Positions 7,079 to 14,693 of a stretch of DNA of 21,405 bases are shown one piece after another. The notes under the pieces are model-generated. The model was not told where the DNA came from. It did not search any database and was given only the letters and a program-made list of their open reading frames with translations. Both the position numbers and the translations under genes were made by a program. The number at the start of each line of letters is the position of its first letter. Position 1 is the stretch's first letter. The stretch is from DATMGU01 sp035555315 (lineage in GTDB: Bacteria; Pseudomonadota; Alphaproteobacteria; ATCC43930; CGMCC-115725). The stretch is from assembly GCA_035555315.1 (NCBI GenBank), contig DATMGU010000024.1, forward strand, positions 1 through 21,405, read 5' to 3'.

Positions 7079-8062
7079 CTAGCCTTGGTTGCCGTGGTGT
7101 TCTTGATGAGAGTTGTGGCTTAGGCGCTCTGCAACCGCGCGCAAAATCGCGATGAATTCCGCCATCGGCTGCGATAGTACTTCGTTCTTGCGCGTGATGA
7201 CGCCGTAACTGGTCATGGCCCGGCGGATTGGCACCGGGAGATGGCCCAGGAGGTTTTGCCTGACATACTTTTCGACGGCGGCACGCGGCTGCAGCGAAAT
7301 CATGTCGGTAGCCTGCAAGAGTTCGAGCGTCGAAAAGATCGAAGACGTTTCGACCATGCCGACCGGCGCGTGAATGCCTGCGGCGGCGAATGATTCTTCG
7401 AACAGCTGCCGGATGGCGGTGGCCGGCGGATAGAGAATCCAGGGCCACGCACCGAGGTCGGCCAGTTCCAGCCGCGGTTGCCGCAACAAGGGATGATGAT
7501 GTCCGCAAACGATCCACACCGGTTCCGTAGACAGCACATCGAAGTCGAACAGCGCCTGATGGCGCGGCTCCGTCAGACGGCCGACCATGATGTCGAGCTT
7601 CTTCTCCTCCAGCCAGACCGACAGTTGGTCGCTGCTCTGTTCGACGAGTTTGATGACGAGCCGTGGCCGCTGCTGGTGGATTTCCTTGATGCCCGTGGTC
7701 ACGACCTGCGCAGCCGAAGCCGAGATGGCGCCCACCGTAAGATAGCCGTGGCCGCCGCTTTTCAAGTTATTGAATTCTCTAACGAACCGCCCAAGATCTG
7801 CCAATGCCGTGCTTGCGTAGTGCACGGCGAATATCCCGAGAGCGGTCGGGCGCATTTCGCGCGGCAACCGGTCGAACAACTGCGCACCAAGCGTCGCTTC
7901 GATGTCGCTGAGGATCTTGGTCGCCGCGGGCTGGGTGATATGCATCTGTTCGGCGGCGAGGCGCAAATTGCGGGTGCGGGCGAGGATGTCAAGCAATTGC
8001 AACTGCCTGAAGCGAAGCCTTGCCAGCACGCTCGAGGGTGATGGTGCAGTCTGTTTGGACAT
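7079..8062 (-). CDS. LysR family transcriptional regulator
   Basis: A 327-residue LysR-type regulator. The N-terminal winged HTH spans about 18-77, with LRLAAEQMHITQPAATKILSD as the helix-turn-helix and LGAQLFDRLPREMRPTALG as the wing. The effector-binding domain runs from about 105 (GYLTVGAISASAAQVV) to about 315, with LDIMVGRL and PWILYPPATAIRQLFE as typical landmarks. It is divergent from the FAH-family dehydratase gene with a 109-base gap between the chosen starts, the usual arrangement for a LysR activator of its neighbours. It probably controls the FAH-uxaA pair and perhaps the importer. The sequence around it seems less G+C-rich than the aldolase/FAD genes. Effector not identifiable. 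Confidence 0.93.
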   Translation of the reverse strand: MSKQTAPSPSSVLARLRFRQLQLLDILARTRNLRLAAEQMHITQPAATKILSDIEATLGAQLFDRLPREMRPTALGIFAVHYASTALADLGRFVREFNNLKSGGHGYLTVGAISASAAQVVTTGIKEIHQQRPRLVIKLVEQSSDQLSVWLEEKKLDIMVGRLTEPRHQALFDFDVLSTEPVWIVCGHHHPLLRQPRLELADLGAWPWILYPPATAIRQLFEESFAAAGIHAPVGMVETSSIFSTLELLQATDMISLQPRAAVEKYVRQNLLGHLPVPIRRAMTSYGVITRKNEVLSQPMAEFIAILRAVAERLSHNSHQEHHGNQG

Positions 8063-8074
8063 ATAGGAGCTCGG

Positions 8075-8090
8075 TCAGACTCATAACTGA
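8075..8090. promoter_or_regulatory. TCAG-N8-CTGA inverted repeat between lysR and FAH genes
   Basis: TCAGACTCATAACTGA has exact 4-base inverted arms in the 109-base divergent gap, just upstream of the LysR gene start. Dyads of this size are where LysR proteins often bind, but it does not match the strict T-N11-A pattern, so the call is tentative. Confidence 0.25.
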
Positions 8091-8157
8091 ATGGAATGGA
8101 TTCTACGTCATATCCGAGTGGATGTTAATCGGCTCCCCGGCAAAGATGTCGCTCCTC

Positions 8158-8164
8158 AGGGAGG
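8158..8164 (+). promoter_or_regulatory. ribosome binding site of the FAH-family gene
   Basis: AGGGAGG, 7 bases before the ATG at 8172. It favours this start over the upstream ATG at 8091, which would add 27 residues with no family resemblance. Confidence 0.7.
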
Positions 8165-8171
8165 CGCCGAT

Positions 8172-9392
8172 ATGACATCCCAGCTTTCGCTCAGCGCAAC
8201 GGAAACACTGCCGTCAGACGGTCTGGCCGGCACGCTCGTCGGCCGCGCCTGGGTTCCGCCAACGGACTCGGCGCCCGCGGGTCCCGGCGTTGTGGTCTTG
8301 CGCGCAGACGGCCTGTTCGACATTTCGGACGCAGCACCAACCCTCAGCAGTCTGCTCGAGCGGGATGATCCGGTCTCGACGGTGCACGCGGCGCGCGGCC
8401 GCTGGATCGGCAGTCTGGACACGCTTCTTGCCAACACGGCCGCGGGGACGGGCGGTACGCCGCGCGATCCGCGACACGCCTATCTGCTGGCGCCTTGCGA
8501 CCTGCAGGTGATCAAGGCCGCGGGGGTGACGTTTGCGGCAAGCTTGATCGAACGCGTGATCGAAGAACGGGCGAAGGGCGACCCGCAAGGGGCGGTGCGC
8601 ATACGGAACCAGATCAACGCGCTGGTCGGCGACAGTCTCGCCAGCATCCGGCCCGATTCCACCGAAGCGCGCGACTTAAAGGCGCTGCTGATCGAGCAGG
8701 GGCTATGGTCGCAATACCTCGAAGTGGGCATCGGCCCGGACGCTGAAATCTTCACGAAGGCGCCGCTGCTTGCCGCGTTGGGCACGGGCACGGATATCGG
8801 GCTGCATCCGAATTCGGTCTGGAACAACCCGGAGCCGGAAATCGTCCTCGCCATCGACAGCCGCGGCCGCGCGCTGGGCGCCACCTTGGGCAACGATGTC
8901 AACTTGCGCGACTTCGAAGGGCGCAGCGCGCTTTTACTCGGCAAGGCCAAGGACAACAACGGCTCGTGCGCGATCGGGCCGTTTCTGCGCCTGTTCGACG
9001 GCACCTTCTCGATGGACGACGTACGCCATGCGACCGTCGATCTGCGCGTCGAGGGCGACGATGGCTTCGTGTTGCGCGGCATGAGTTCAATGGACCAGAT
9101 CACGCGCGATCCGCTTGACCTCGTCGCGCAGATGGTCGGCCCGACGCATCAATACCCCGATGGCGCCATGCTGTTCCTTGGCACGCTTTTCGCGCCGGTC
9201 GAAGACCGAGACGCGGCCGGGGCAGGCTTCACGCATAAGCAGGGCGACATCGTGAGGATTTCGAGCAAGCCGCTTGGCTCCCTTGTCAACCGGGTCGACC
9301 GTAGCGACCGCATCGAGCCGTGGACCTTCGGCGTGCGCGCGCTGATGGGCAATCTCGCGGCGCGCGGGATGCTCGACAACGCATCGCTTTAA
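8172..9392 (+). CDS. FAH-family protein, probable 2-keto-3-deoxy-aldonate dehydratase (XylX-like)
   Basis: A 406-residue long-form member of the fumarylacetoacetate hydrolase superfamily (COG3970-like). The N-terminal half includes LPSDGLAGTLVGRAWVP and SQYLEVGIGPDAEIFTK (180-196). The C-terminal catalytic half has WNNPEPEIVLAIDSRG with metal ligands Glu221 and Glu223, LGNDVNLRDFEGRSALLLGKAKDNN with Asp242 and a candidate lysine at 258 or 260, then SCAIGPF. From memory this long form is found in sugar-acid operons, where some members dehydrate 2-keto-3-deoxy-pentonates to alpha-ketoglutarate semialdehyde, as in the Weimberg pathway. The adjacent uxaA fits that role. The exact substrate is inference; a C-C hydrolase activity on an acylpyruvate cannot be excluded. 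Confidence 0.85.
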   Translation: MTSQLSLSATETLPSDGLAGTLVGRAWVPPTDSAPAGPGVVVLRADGLFDISDAAPTLSSLLERDDPVSTVHAARGRWIGSLDTLLANTAAGTGGTPRDPRHAYLLAPCDLQVIKAAGVTFAASLIERVIEERAKGDPQGAVRIRNQINALVGDSLASIRPDSTEARDLKALLIEQGLWSQYLEVGIGPDAEIFTKAPLLAALGTGTDIGLHPNSVWNNPEPEIVLAIDSRGRALGATLGNDVNLRDFEGRSALLLGKAKDNNGSCAIGPFLRLFDGTFSMDDVRHATVDLRVEGDDGFVLRGMSSMDQITRDPLDLVAQMVGPTHQYPDGAMLFLGTLFAPVEDRDAAGAGFTHKQGDIVRISSKPLGSLVNRVDRSDRIEPWTFGVRALMGNLAARGMLDNASL

Positions 9393-9409
9393 GCGCACAG
9401 GCCGCGCGC

Positions 9410-9484
9410 ATGCTGCGCCTCATCGATGGCGTTCCGACGTGTGACGCCGTACAGGCGGTTCAACGAATGGGGCTAGTGGTATGA
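9410..9484 (+). other. 24-codon ORF overlapping the uxaA start (possible leader peptide)
   Basis: ATG at 9410 opens 24 codons (MLRLIDGVPTCDAVQAVQRM then GLVV) ending in TGA at 9482-9484, so stop and uxaA start share ATGA. Such overlaps often couple translation. The ribosome site is weak (ACAGG, 9 bases before), and uxaA itself has only GGGG about 8 bases upstream. It may be a coupling leader, a remnant of a lost gene, or chance. Confidence 0.25.
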
Positions 9485-11043
9485 GTCTCCTGACGAAAGA
9501 TGCAGATGGTCGCGCTACGGCCGAGCCGGTCGTGCAATTGCATGCGGACGACGATGTCGTCATCGCGCGGCAGCAGCTAGCCGCCGGCTTGCGCATCGGC
9601 AGCAGCGGGCTTGTCGTGCGCGACCCGATTCCGGCTGGGCACAAGCTTGCCATACGCAATATCCCTGCGGGCGCCGCTCTGCGACGCTACGGGCAGATCA
9701 TCGGCTTTGCGACACGCGCCATCGATGCGGGCGAGCATGTCCACACGCATAACCTCGCGATGGGGGAGTTCGAGCGTGATTATGCGTTCGGCGCCGATGC
9801 CAAGCCTTCGCTGGCGGCGGCGGAGAGCGCGCATTTCATGGGCATTGTGCGCACCGACGGACGTGTCGCCACGCGCAACTACATCGGCATTCTGACGTCG
9901 GTCAATTGTTCGGCGACGGCGGCTCGGACGATCGCCGATTACTTTCGTCGCGACATCCGTCCGGAAGCGCTGGAGAATTATCCGAACGTGGACGGCGTGG
10001 TCGCCCTGACGCACGGACAAGGCTGCGCGATCGACTCCGAAGGCGAGGGACTTGAGCAGCTCCGGCGCACCCTAGGCGGTTACGCGCGACATGCGAATTT
10101 CGCCGCGGTGCTGGTCGTCGGATTGGGGTGCGAAACCAATCAAATCGACGGACTGCTAAAGCGCCAAGGGCTTACGCCCGGTACCGCACTGAAGACGATG
10201 ACAATTCAGGCGGCCGGCGGCACAGTTCGCACGGTGGCAGCCGGCATCGAACAGGTGAAGGCGATGCTCCCCGAAGCCAACAATGCGCGGCGCGAGCTGG
10301 TCGATGCCAAGCATCTGGTGGTCGGCCTACAATGCGGCGGCTCCGACGGTTATTCGGGGATCAGCGCAAATCCGGCGCTCGGCGCGGCGGTCGATCGGCT
10401 GGTAGCGCATGGCGGCACGGCGATCCTTTCTGAAACGCCCGAGGTCTATGGCGCGGAGCATCTGTTGACCCGCCGGGCGGTATCACGCGAGGTCGGCGAA
10501 AAACTCGTCGAACATATCCGCTGGTGGGAAACCTACTGCGCGCGCATGAACGCCGACCTGAACAACAATCCCTCGGCAGGAAACAAGGCGGGCGGCCTTA
10601 CGACAATTCTTGAGAAATCGCTCGGCGCGGTGGCGAAAGGCGGCACCACGAACCTTGTCGACGTGTACCGATATGCTGAAACGGTCCGTGCGCATGGCCT
10701 CGTTTTCATGGATACGCCCGGCTACGATCCAGTATCGGCGACGGGACAGGTCGCGGGCGGGGCGAACCTAATTTGCTTCACGACCGGACGCGGTTCGGCT
10801 TATGGCTGCGCGCCGTCGCCATCGTTGAAGCTGAGCACCAACACCGCTTTATGGCAAAAGCAGGAAGATGATATCGACCTCAATTGCGGGTCAATTCTTG
10901 ACGGCACGGCCTCCATCGGCGAACTCGGTGAAGCCATTTTTCGGCTCATGCTCGCGACGGCGTCAGGCAAAGCGTCGAAGAGCGAGATTCATGGCTACGG
11001 CCAGCATGAGTTCGTGCCTTGGCAAATTGGCGCCATCACATAA
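9481..11043 (+). CDS. uxaA: UxaA/GarD-family altronate/galactarate-type dehydratase
   Basis: A 520-residue sugar-acid dehydratase with both halves in one chain. An N-terminal SAF-type domain spans about 18-95. The UxaA core starts at FMGIVRTDGRVATRNYIGIL (119-138), followed by VNCSATAART and THGQGC at 177-182, where the family typically has H-x-x-G-C-G, so the following Ala183 is notable. Then come LVVGLGCETNQ at 211-221, GLQCGGSDGYSGISANPALG, and near the end CFTTGRGSAYGCAPSPSLKLSTN. The family is metal dependent and removes water from altronate, galactarate or related acids to give 2-keto-3-deoxy products. It follows the FAH gene by 88 bases on the same strand. The start at 9481 lacks a strong ribosome site. 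The substrate could be another aldonate, so the symbol denotes family rather than proven activity. Confidence 0.9.
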   Translation: MSLLTKDADGRATAEPVVQLHADDDVVIARQQLAAGLRIGSSGLVVRDPIPAGHKLAIRNIPAGAALRRYGQIIGFATRAIDAGEHVHTHNLAMGEFERDYAFGADAKPSLAAAESAHFMGIVRTDGRVATRNYIGILTSVNCSATAARTIADYFRRDIRPEALENYPNVDGVVALTHGQGCAIDSEGEGLEQLRRTLGGYARHANFAAVLVVGLGCETNQIDGLLKRQGLTPGTALKTMTIQAAGGTVRTVAAGIEQVKAMLPEANNARRELVDAKHLVVGLQCGGSDGYSGISANPALGAAVDRLVAHGGTAILSETPEVYGAEHLLTRRAVSREVGEKLVEHIRWWETYCARMNADLNNNPSAGNKAGGLTTILEKSLGAVAKGGTTNLVDVYRYAETVRAHGLVFMDTPGYDPVSATGQVAGGANLICFTTGRGSAYGCAPSPSLKLSTNTALWQKQEDDIDLNCGSILDGTASIGELGEAIFRLMLATASGKASKSEIHGYGQHEFVPWQIGAIT

Positions 11044-11162
11044 GGGGGTGTTAGCGAGTCCTTGACTGAGTGCGGGCACGGAACCAAAGATTTCATTGCG
11101 ATCGCGCGCGCTCCGACGAGGTAGGTTTGTTACTGTTTGCACGTCGCCTTTATAAAAAAATC

Positions 11163-11167
11163 GGAGG
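11163..11167 (+). promoter_or_regulatory. ribosome binding site of the substrate-binding protein
   Basis: GGAGG, 5 bases before the ATG at 11173, in an A-rich context. It sets the start so that translation begins directly with a signal peptide. Confidence 0.7.
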
Positions 11168-11172
11168 AAACA

Positions 11173-12183
11173 ATGAAAAAATCGACGTTATTCATCTCGA
11201 TGCTGGCTCTATCGCTCTCGACCGCGGCTTTTGCCGATACGTCGGGCAAGAAGATCGCCCTTTCCAATAATTACGCCGGAAATTCCTGGCGCCAAGCCAT
11301 GCTGAAAAGCTGGGACACGACCGGCAAGCGGGCCGTCGACGCCAAGATCGTCGCCGCGGCGACGTCTTTTACGACCGCCGACAAAGAAGCGCCCACCCAG
11401 GCGGCGCAGATCCAGAACCTGATCCTGCAAGGCTACGACGCCATCGTTATTAATGCGGCGTCTCCCGAAGCCCTCAACGGGGCGGTGAAGCAGGCCTGCG
11501 ACGCCGGCATCGTCGTGGTAGCCTTCGACGGCCTCGTGACGGAACCCTGCGCCTATAAGGTGACGGTGGACCTGGCCGGGACCTACGGCGCCGAGCAGGT
11601 GCGGCAGATCGCCAAGCGCCTGCCCAATGGCGGCAATCTCATCTACGTCCGCGGGCTCGCCGGTACGAGCATCGACGCCGACATCACCAAAGGAGTCATG
11701 GCCGAGATCGCCAAGCACCCCAACCTGAAGATCGTCAGCTCGGTCAACGGGAACTGGGATCAGACCACGACGCAGAAAGCGGTTGCCACCGTGCTGCCCT
11801 CGCTGCCGGAGGTCGTCGGCATCATCGATCAGGGCGGTGACGGCTACGGCGCGGCGCAGGCGTTCAAGGCAGCGGGGCGGCCGACGCCCCTGATCATGCT
11901 GGGCAACCGCCAGGACGAACTCGCCTGGTGGCAGGAACAGCGTGCCGCCACCAAATACGACACCTGGTCGGCATCCGAACCCCCGGGCATGGTGACCTTC
12001 GCGTTCTGGGTGGCGCAGCAGGTTCTCGACGGCAAGAAGGTACCCAAGGAAGTTCCGATGGGCATCCTGAGCATCGATCCGAAGGACCTCGACAAATATG
12101 TCGCGGACACGCCGGTCGGTGGCGTTGCGAACACGGAATATACCCAAGCCGAGGTCGTCACGGCGATCGAGGCCGTGAAGTGA
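11173..12183 (+). CDS. sugar ABC transporter, periplasmic substrate-binding protein (RbsB-like)
   Basis: A 336-residue periplasmic binding protein of the type I (Peripla_BP_4, ribose/galactose) family. A Sec signal peptide is clear: MKKSTLFISM, a hydrophobic stretch, then cleavage after AFA at about residue 21. The mature N-terminal strand is KIALSNNYAGNSWRQAML. QAAQIQNLILQGYDAIVINAASPEAL (77-102) is the classic ribose-binding-protein motif region, followed by VVVAFDG at 114-120 and GIIDQGGDGYGAAQAF at 216-231. The start at 11173 is set by GGAGG at 11163-11167; the open frame reaches 11137 but would bury the signal peptide. It is the first gene of a four-gene importer, 24 bases before the ATPase gene. 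Ligand presumably the sugar or sugar acid degraded by this cluster. Confidence 0.93.
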   Translation: MKKSTLFISMLALSLSTAAFADTSGKKIALSNNYAGNSWRQAMLKSWDTTGKRAVDAKIVAAATSFTTADKEAPTQAAQIQNLILQGYDAIVINAASPEALNGAVKQACDAGIVVVAFDGLVTEPCAYKVTVDLAGTYGAEQVRQIAKRLPNGGNLIYVRGLAGTSIDADITKGVMAEIAKHPNLKIVSSVNGNWDQTTTQKAVATVLPSLPEVVGIIDQGGDGYGAAQAFKAAGRPTPLIMLGNRQDELAWWQEQRAATKYDTWSASEPPGMVTFAFWVAQQVLDGKKVPKEVPMGILSIDPKDLDKYVADTPVGGVANTEYTQAEVVTAIEAVK

Positions 12184-12207
12184 CGGGTGTTGCCTGAGAT
12201 AAATCCG

Positions 12208-13677
12208 ATGACCGATGACGCCCAACCGATCGTGCGGCTCGAACGAGTCGGCATGAACTTCGGCAGCGTCCGGGCACTCGCCGGCGTCGACTTCGTGGTC
12301 GGCGCCGGCGAGGTTGTCGGCCTGGTCGGCCATAATGGCGCCGGCAAATCGACGCTGATGCACACGCTGGCCGGAACCCTGCCGCCGACCGAGGGCAAGA
12401 TCGTCATCGGCGGTGTCGAGCGACAGGGCTATTCCGTCGTGGTGGCGCACAAGCTCGGCATCCGGTGCGTGTTTCAGGAATTGTCGCTGTGTCCGAACCT
12501 GACGGTCGCCGAGAACACACGCGTCAATCACGCCTGTCTGACAGGCATCGGCTGGCGAAAGCGTGCCGGCGACGTCATTTGCCGCAAGCTCGATGAGATC
12601 TTCCCCGGCCACGGCATCGGCGCCTCGGACGTGGTACAGGACCTCTCGATCGGGCGGCGTCAGATGGTCGAGGTGGCGCGCGCCTTCACGGTGACGGACG
12701 ACCCGCTGCATCTCGTGATCCTCGACGAGCCGACCTCGTCGCTGGATGCGCATACCGCCGGCCAGCTCCTGGCCTTCGTCCGCCGGGCGGTTTCCCAAGG
12801 CGTCAGCTCCATCATCATCTCACATATGCTCGGCGAGGTTTTAGGCAATGCCGACCGCGTCGTGATCATGCGCGACGGCGCCGTGGTATCGGCCGGCCCG
12901 GCGATCGACTACGACCGCGACAAGCTCGTCGCCGCGATGGGGGCGGAGCATCGGGGACCGACACAGCCCGAGACTGCGAAACGCCGCAGCGAAGAGCCGG
13001 TCCGAGTTCGCGCCATGCCCGACGCGAAGCAGCCATCCAAGCCGCTCGTCGCCCGCAAAGGGGAAATTATCGGTCTCGCGGGCCTTGCCGGGCACGGCCA
13101 AACCAAGATGCTGCTGCGCGTCTTCAGCGGAGCCGCGCGGCGCATGCCGGGAGTCGAGGTCACGGCCCCGGTCGCCCTGGTCGCCGGCGATCGCCAGAGC
13201 GATGGGATTCTGCCGCTGTGGTCGATCGCGGACAATATCGCGATACGCTCGATCCGATCGCTGCGCAGAGGATGGTTGATCTCCCAGGCACGGGAGGACG
13301 ACCTCGCCGAACAGTGGCGGCGGAAAATCGGCATCAGGACGCCGGACATGAAGAACAACATCCTGACCCTATCCGGCGGCAATCAGCAAAAGGCCCTGTT
13401 CGCCCGGGCGCTGGCTTCGGATGCCGATATCATCCTGATGGACGATCCGATGCGCGGCGTCGACATCGGCACCAAGCTGGACGTCTACGATCTGATCCGC
13501 GAGGAGGCCGGAAAGGGACGCACGTTCCTTTGGTACACGACCGAGTTCGAGGAGCTGAACAATTGCGATCACGTCTACGTGTTTCGCAGCGGAGCCATCG
13601 TCGCGGATCTCAGCCGGAACGACCTGACGGAGGAAAGGGTGATCCAGTCGTCGTTCGCGGAGGTCGCTGAAGCATGA
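12208..13677 (+). CDS. sugar ABC transporter ATPase with two nucleotide-binding domains (RbsA-like)
   Basis: A 489-residue double ATPase that powers the importer at the inner membrane. NBD1: Walker A GHNGAGKST at 41-49, Q-loop Gln90, signature LSIGRRQ at 146-152 (the usual RbsA form), Walker B LVILDEPT at 169-176 and His206. NBD2: altered Walker A GLAGHGQTK at 292-300, signature LSGGNQQK at 388-395, and Walker B IILMDDPMRGVD, where the usual Glu is Asp413. NBD2 looks compressed: the strand before KGEIIGL and the loop between Walker A and GDRQSDGIL are shorter than usual. The ATG at 12208 is preferred; an in-frame GTG at 12187 would add 7 residues. The stop overlaps the permease start by ATGA. 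Confidence 0.93.
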   Translation: MTDDAQPIVRLERVGMNFGSVRALAGVDFVVGAGEVVGLVGHNGAGKSTLMHTLAGTLPPTEGKIVIGGVERQGYSVVVAHKLGIRCVFQELSLCPNLTVAENTRVNHACLTGIGWRKRAGDVICRKLDEIFPGHGIGASDVVQDLSIGRRQMVEVARAFTVTDDPLHLVILDEPTSSLDAHTAGQLLAFVRRAVSQGVSSIIISHMLGEVLGNADRVVIMRDGAVVSAGPAIDYDRDKLVAAMGAEHRGPTQPETAKRRSEEPVRVRAMPDAKQPSKPLVARKGEIIGLAGLAGHGQTKMLLRVFSGAARRMPGVEVTAPVALVAGDRQSDGILPLWSIADNIAIRSIRSLRRGWLISQAREDDLAEQWRRKIGIRTPDMKNNILTLSGGNQQKALFARALASDADIILMDDPMRGVDIGTKLDVYDLIREEAGKGRTFLWYTTEFEELNNCDHVYVFRSGAIVADLSRNDLTEERVIQSSFAEVAEA

Positions 13678-14690
13678 GCTCCGTCCAGACGCCCGGAGTT
13701 CAGACGCCCGGGGTTCCGATACCGGATGTTCCGGTTTCCCGAGGTGCGCGGCCAATCCGCCTCACATCGCCGCGCCGCGCCCTGCGCGCGTTGCTACCGG
13801 CCCTGTCGCTGGTACTCGTGCTGGCCGCGATCGGCTGGATGAACCCGCGCGCCATTAGCTATCTCGGCTTCAACCTGATGCTGAATCTGGCCATCCCCAT
13901 CGCCCTCGCGACGATCGCCCAGATGTTCATCATCACGGTCAACGACCTCGACCTGTCGATCGGCTTCTTCGTCAGTTTCGTCGGCTGCGTCACCGCCACC
14001 TGGCTGGTCGAGAAGCCCCTTCTCGGCGTGCTCGTGCTGCTGGGCGGGATCGCCATCTACGCCCTGCTCGGCGTCTTGATCCATCTCCGCGATCTCCCCT
14101 CGATCGTGGTGACGCTCGGCATGAGCTTCGTATGGCAGGGTGCTGCGATCCTGCTGCTGCCGCAGCCCGGCGGCAAGGCGCCGGCATGGCTCCATGCGAT
14201 CATGACCTACCATGTGCCGTACGTGCCGTTTCCCATCGTGGCGGCCATCAGCATCGCGGCGGTCGCGCATTTCGGGCTGATGCGCACATCCTATGGGGCG
14301 ATTCTGCGGGGTGCCGGCGGCAATCCACGCTCGATTTGGCGCGCCGGCTGGTCGCTTCTCACCATGAAGGTCGTGGCTTTTTCGCTCGCCGGACTATTCG
14401 GCGTCCTGTCCGGCCTCGCCTTGACCGGGCTGTCCACCGCCGCCGACGCCAATATCGGCAACGGCTATACGCTGCTGTCGATCTCAGGGGTAATCCTGGG
14501 TGGCGGCGAGTTCGTCGGCGGCCGCGTATCGCCCATCGGCGCCGTGATCGGGGCGCTGACCCTGGCACTCGCCTCGTCCTCGCTGCTGTCCTTCATGCAC
14601 GTCCCGTCCGACTGGCAGGTCGGGGCCAATGGCGCGATCCTGATCGTCATCCTCGCCGCCCGCGCCCTCATCAGCCGCGGGGAGGAATAG
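13674..14690 (+). CDS. sugar ABC transporter permease 1 (RbsC/BPD_transp_2 family)
   Basis: A 338-residue integral inner-membrane permease. After a soluble N-terminal tail of about 35 residues, hydrophobic segments begin at about 38 (LRALLPALSLVLVLAAIGWM) and recur to the end, compatible with 8-10 helices. The landmarks MFIITVNDLDLSIGFFVSF and, later, GYTLLSISGVILGGGEFVGGRVSP are the RbsC-type family signatures near the ATPase contact and the C-terminal core. Its ATG overlaps the ATPase stop, with GGAGG 10 bases upstream, so it is translationally coupled. The tail carries a doubled QTPGV followed by PIPDV. It pairs with the second, different permease downstream, so the channel is probably a heterodimer. 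Confidence 0.92.
   Translation: MSSVQTPGVQTPGVPIPDVPVSRGARPIRLTSPRRALRALLPALSLVLVLAAIGWMNPRAISYLGFNLMLNLAIPIALATIAQMFIITVNDLDLSIGFFVSFVGCVTATWLVEKPLLGVLVLLGGIAIYALLGVLIHLRDLPSIVVTLGMSFVWQGAAILLLPQPGGKAPAWLHAIMTYHVPYVPFPIVAAISIAAVAHFGLMRTSYGAILRGAGGNPRSIWRAGWSLLTMKVVAFSLAGLFGVLSGLALTGLSTAADANIGNGYTLLSISGVILGGGEFVGGRVSPIGAVIGALTLALASSSLLSFMHVPSDWQVGANGAILIVILAARALISRGEE
13686..13715 (+). repeat. 15-bp in-frame tandem duplication in permease 1
   Basis: CAGACGCCCGGAGTT (13686-13700) and CAGACGCCCGGGGTT (13701-13715) differ at one base and encode QTPGV twice. A degenerate third unit (PIPDV) follows at 13716-13730. It lies in the cytoplasmic tail before the first membrane helix. Confidence 0.85.
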
Positions 14691-14693
14691 AGC

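Noticed and set aside
6969..7517. A 182-codon minus-strand frame spanning the lactonase-lysR gap
   Set aside because: It overlaps the end of the LysR gene in another frame and its sequence is Arg/His-rich without domain signs.
9393..9420. GCGC-rich stretch after the FAH gene as a terminator
   Set aside because: No stable stem followed by T residues; uxaA follows closely and is likely co-transcribed.
11062..11091. TTGACT at 11062 as a -35 box before the importer
   Set aside because: No acceptable -10 sequence lies 16-18 bases downstream (CAAAGA or AAAGAT).
11127..11156. TTGTTA-N18-TATAAA as a promoter for the ABC importer
   Set aside because: The match is fair, but transcription would start at about 11163, on the ribosome site itself, leaving no leader. 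Probably coincidental A+T richness.
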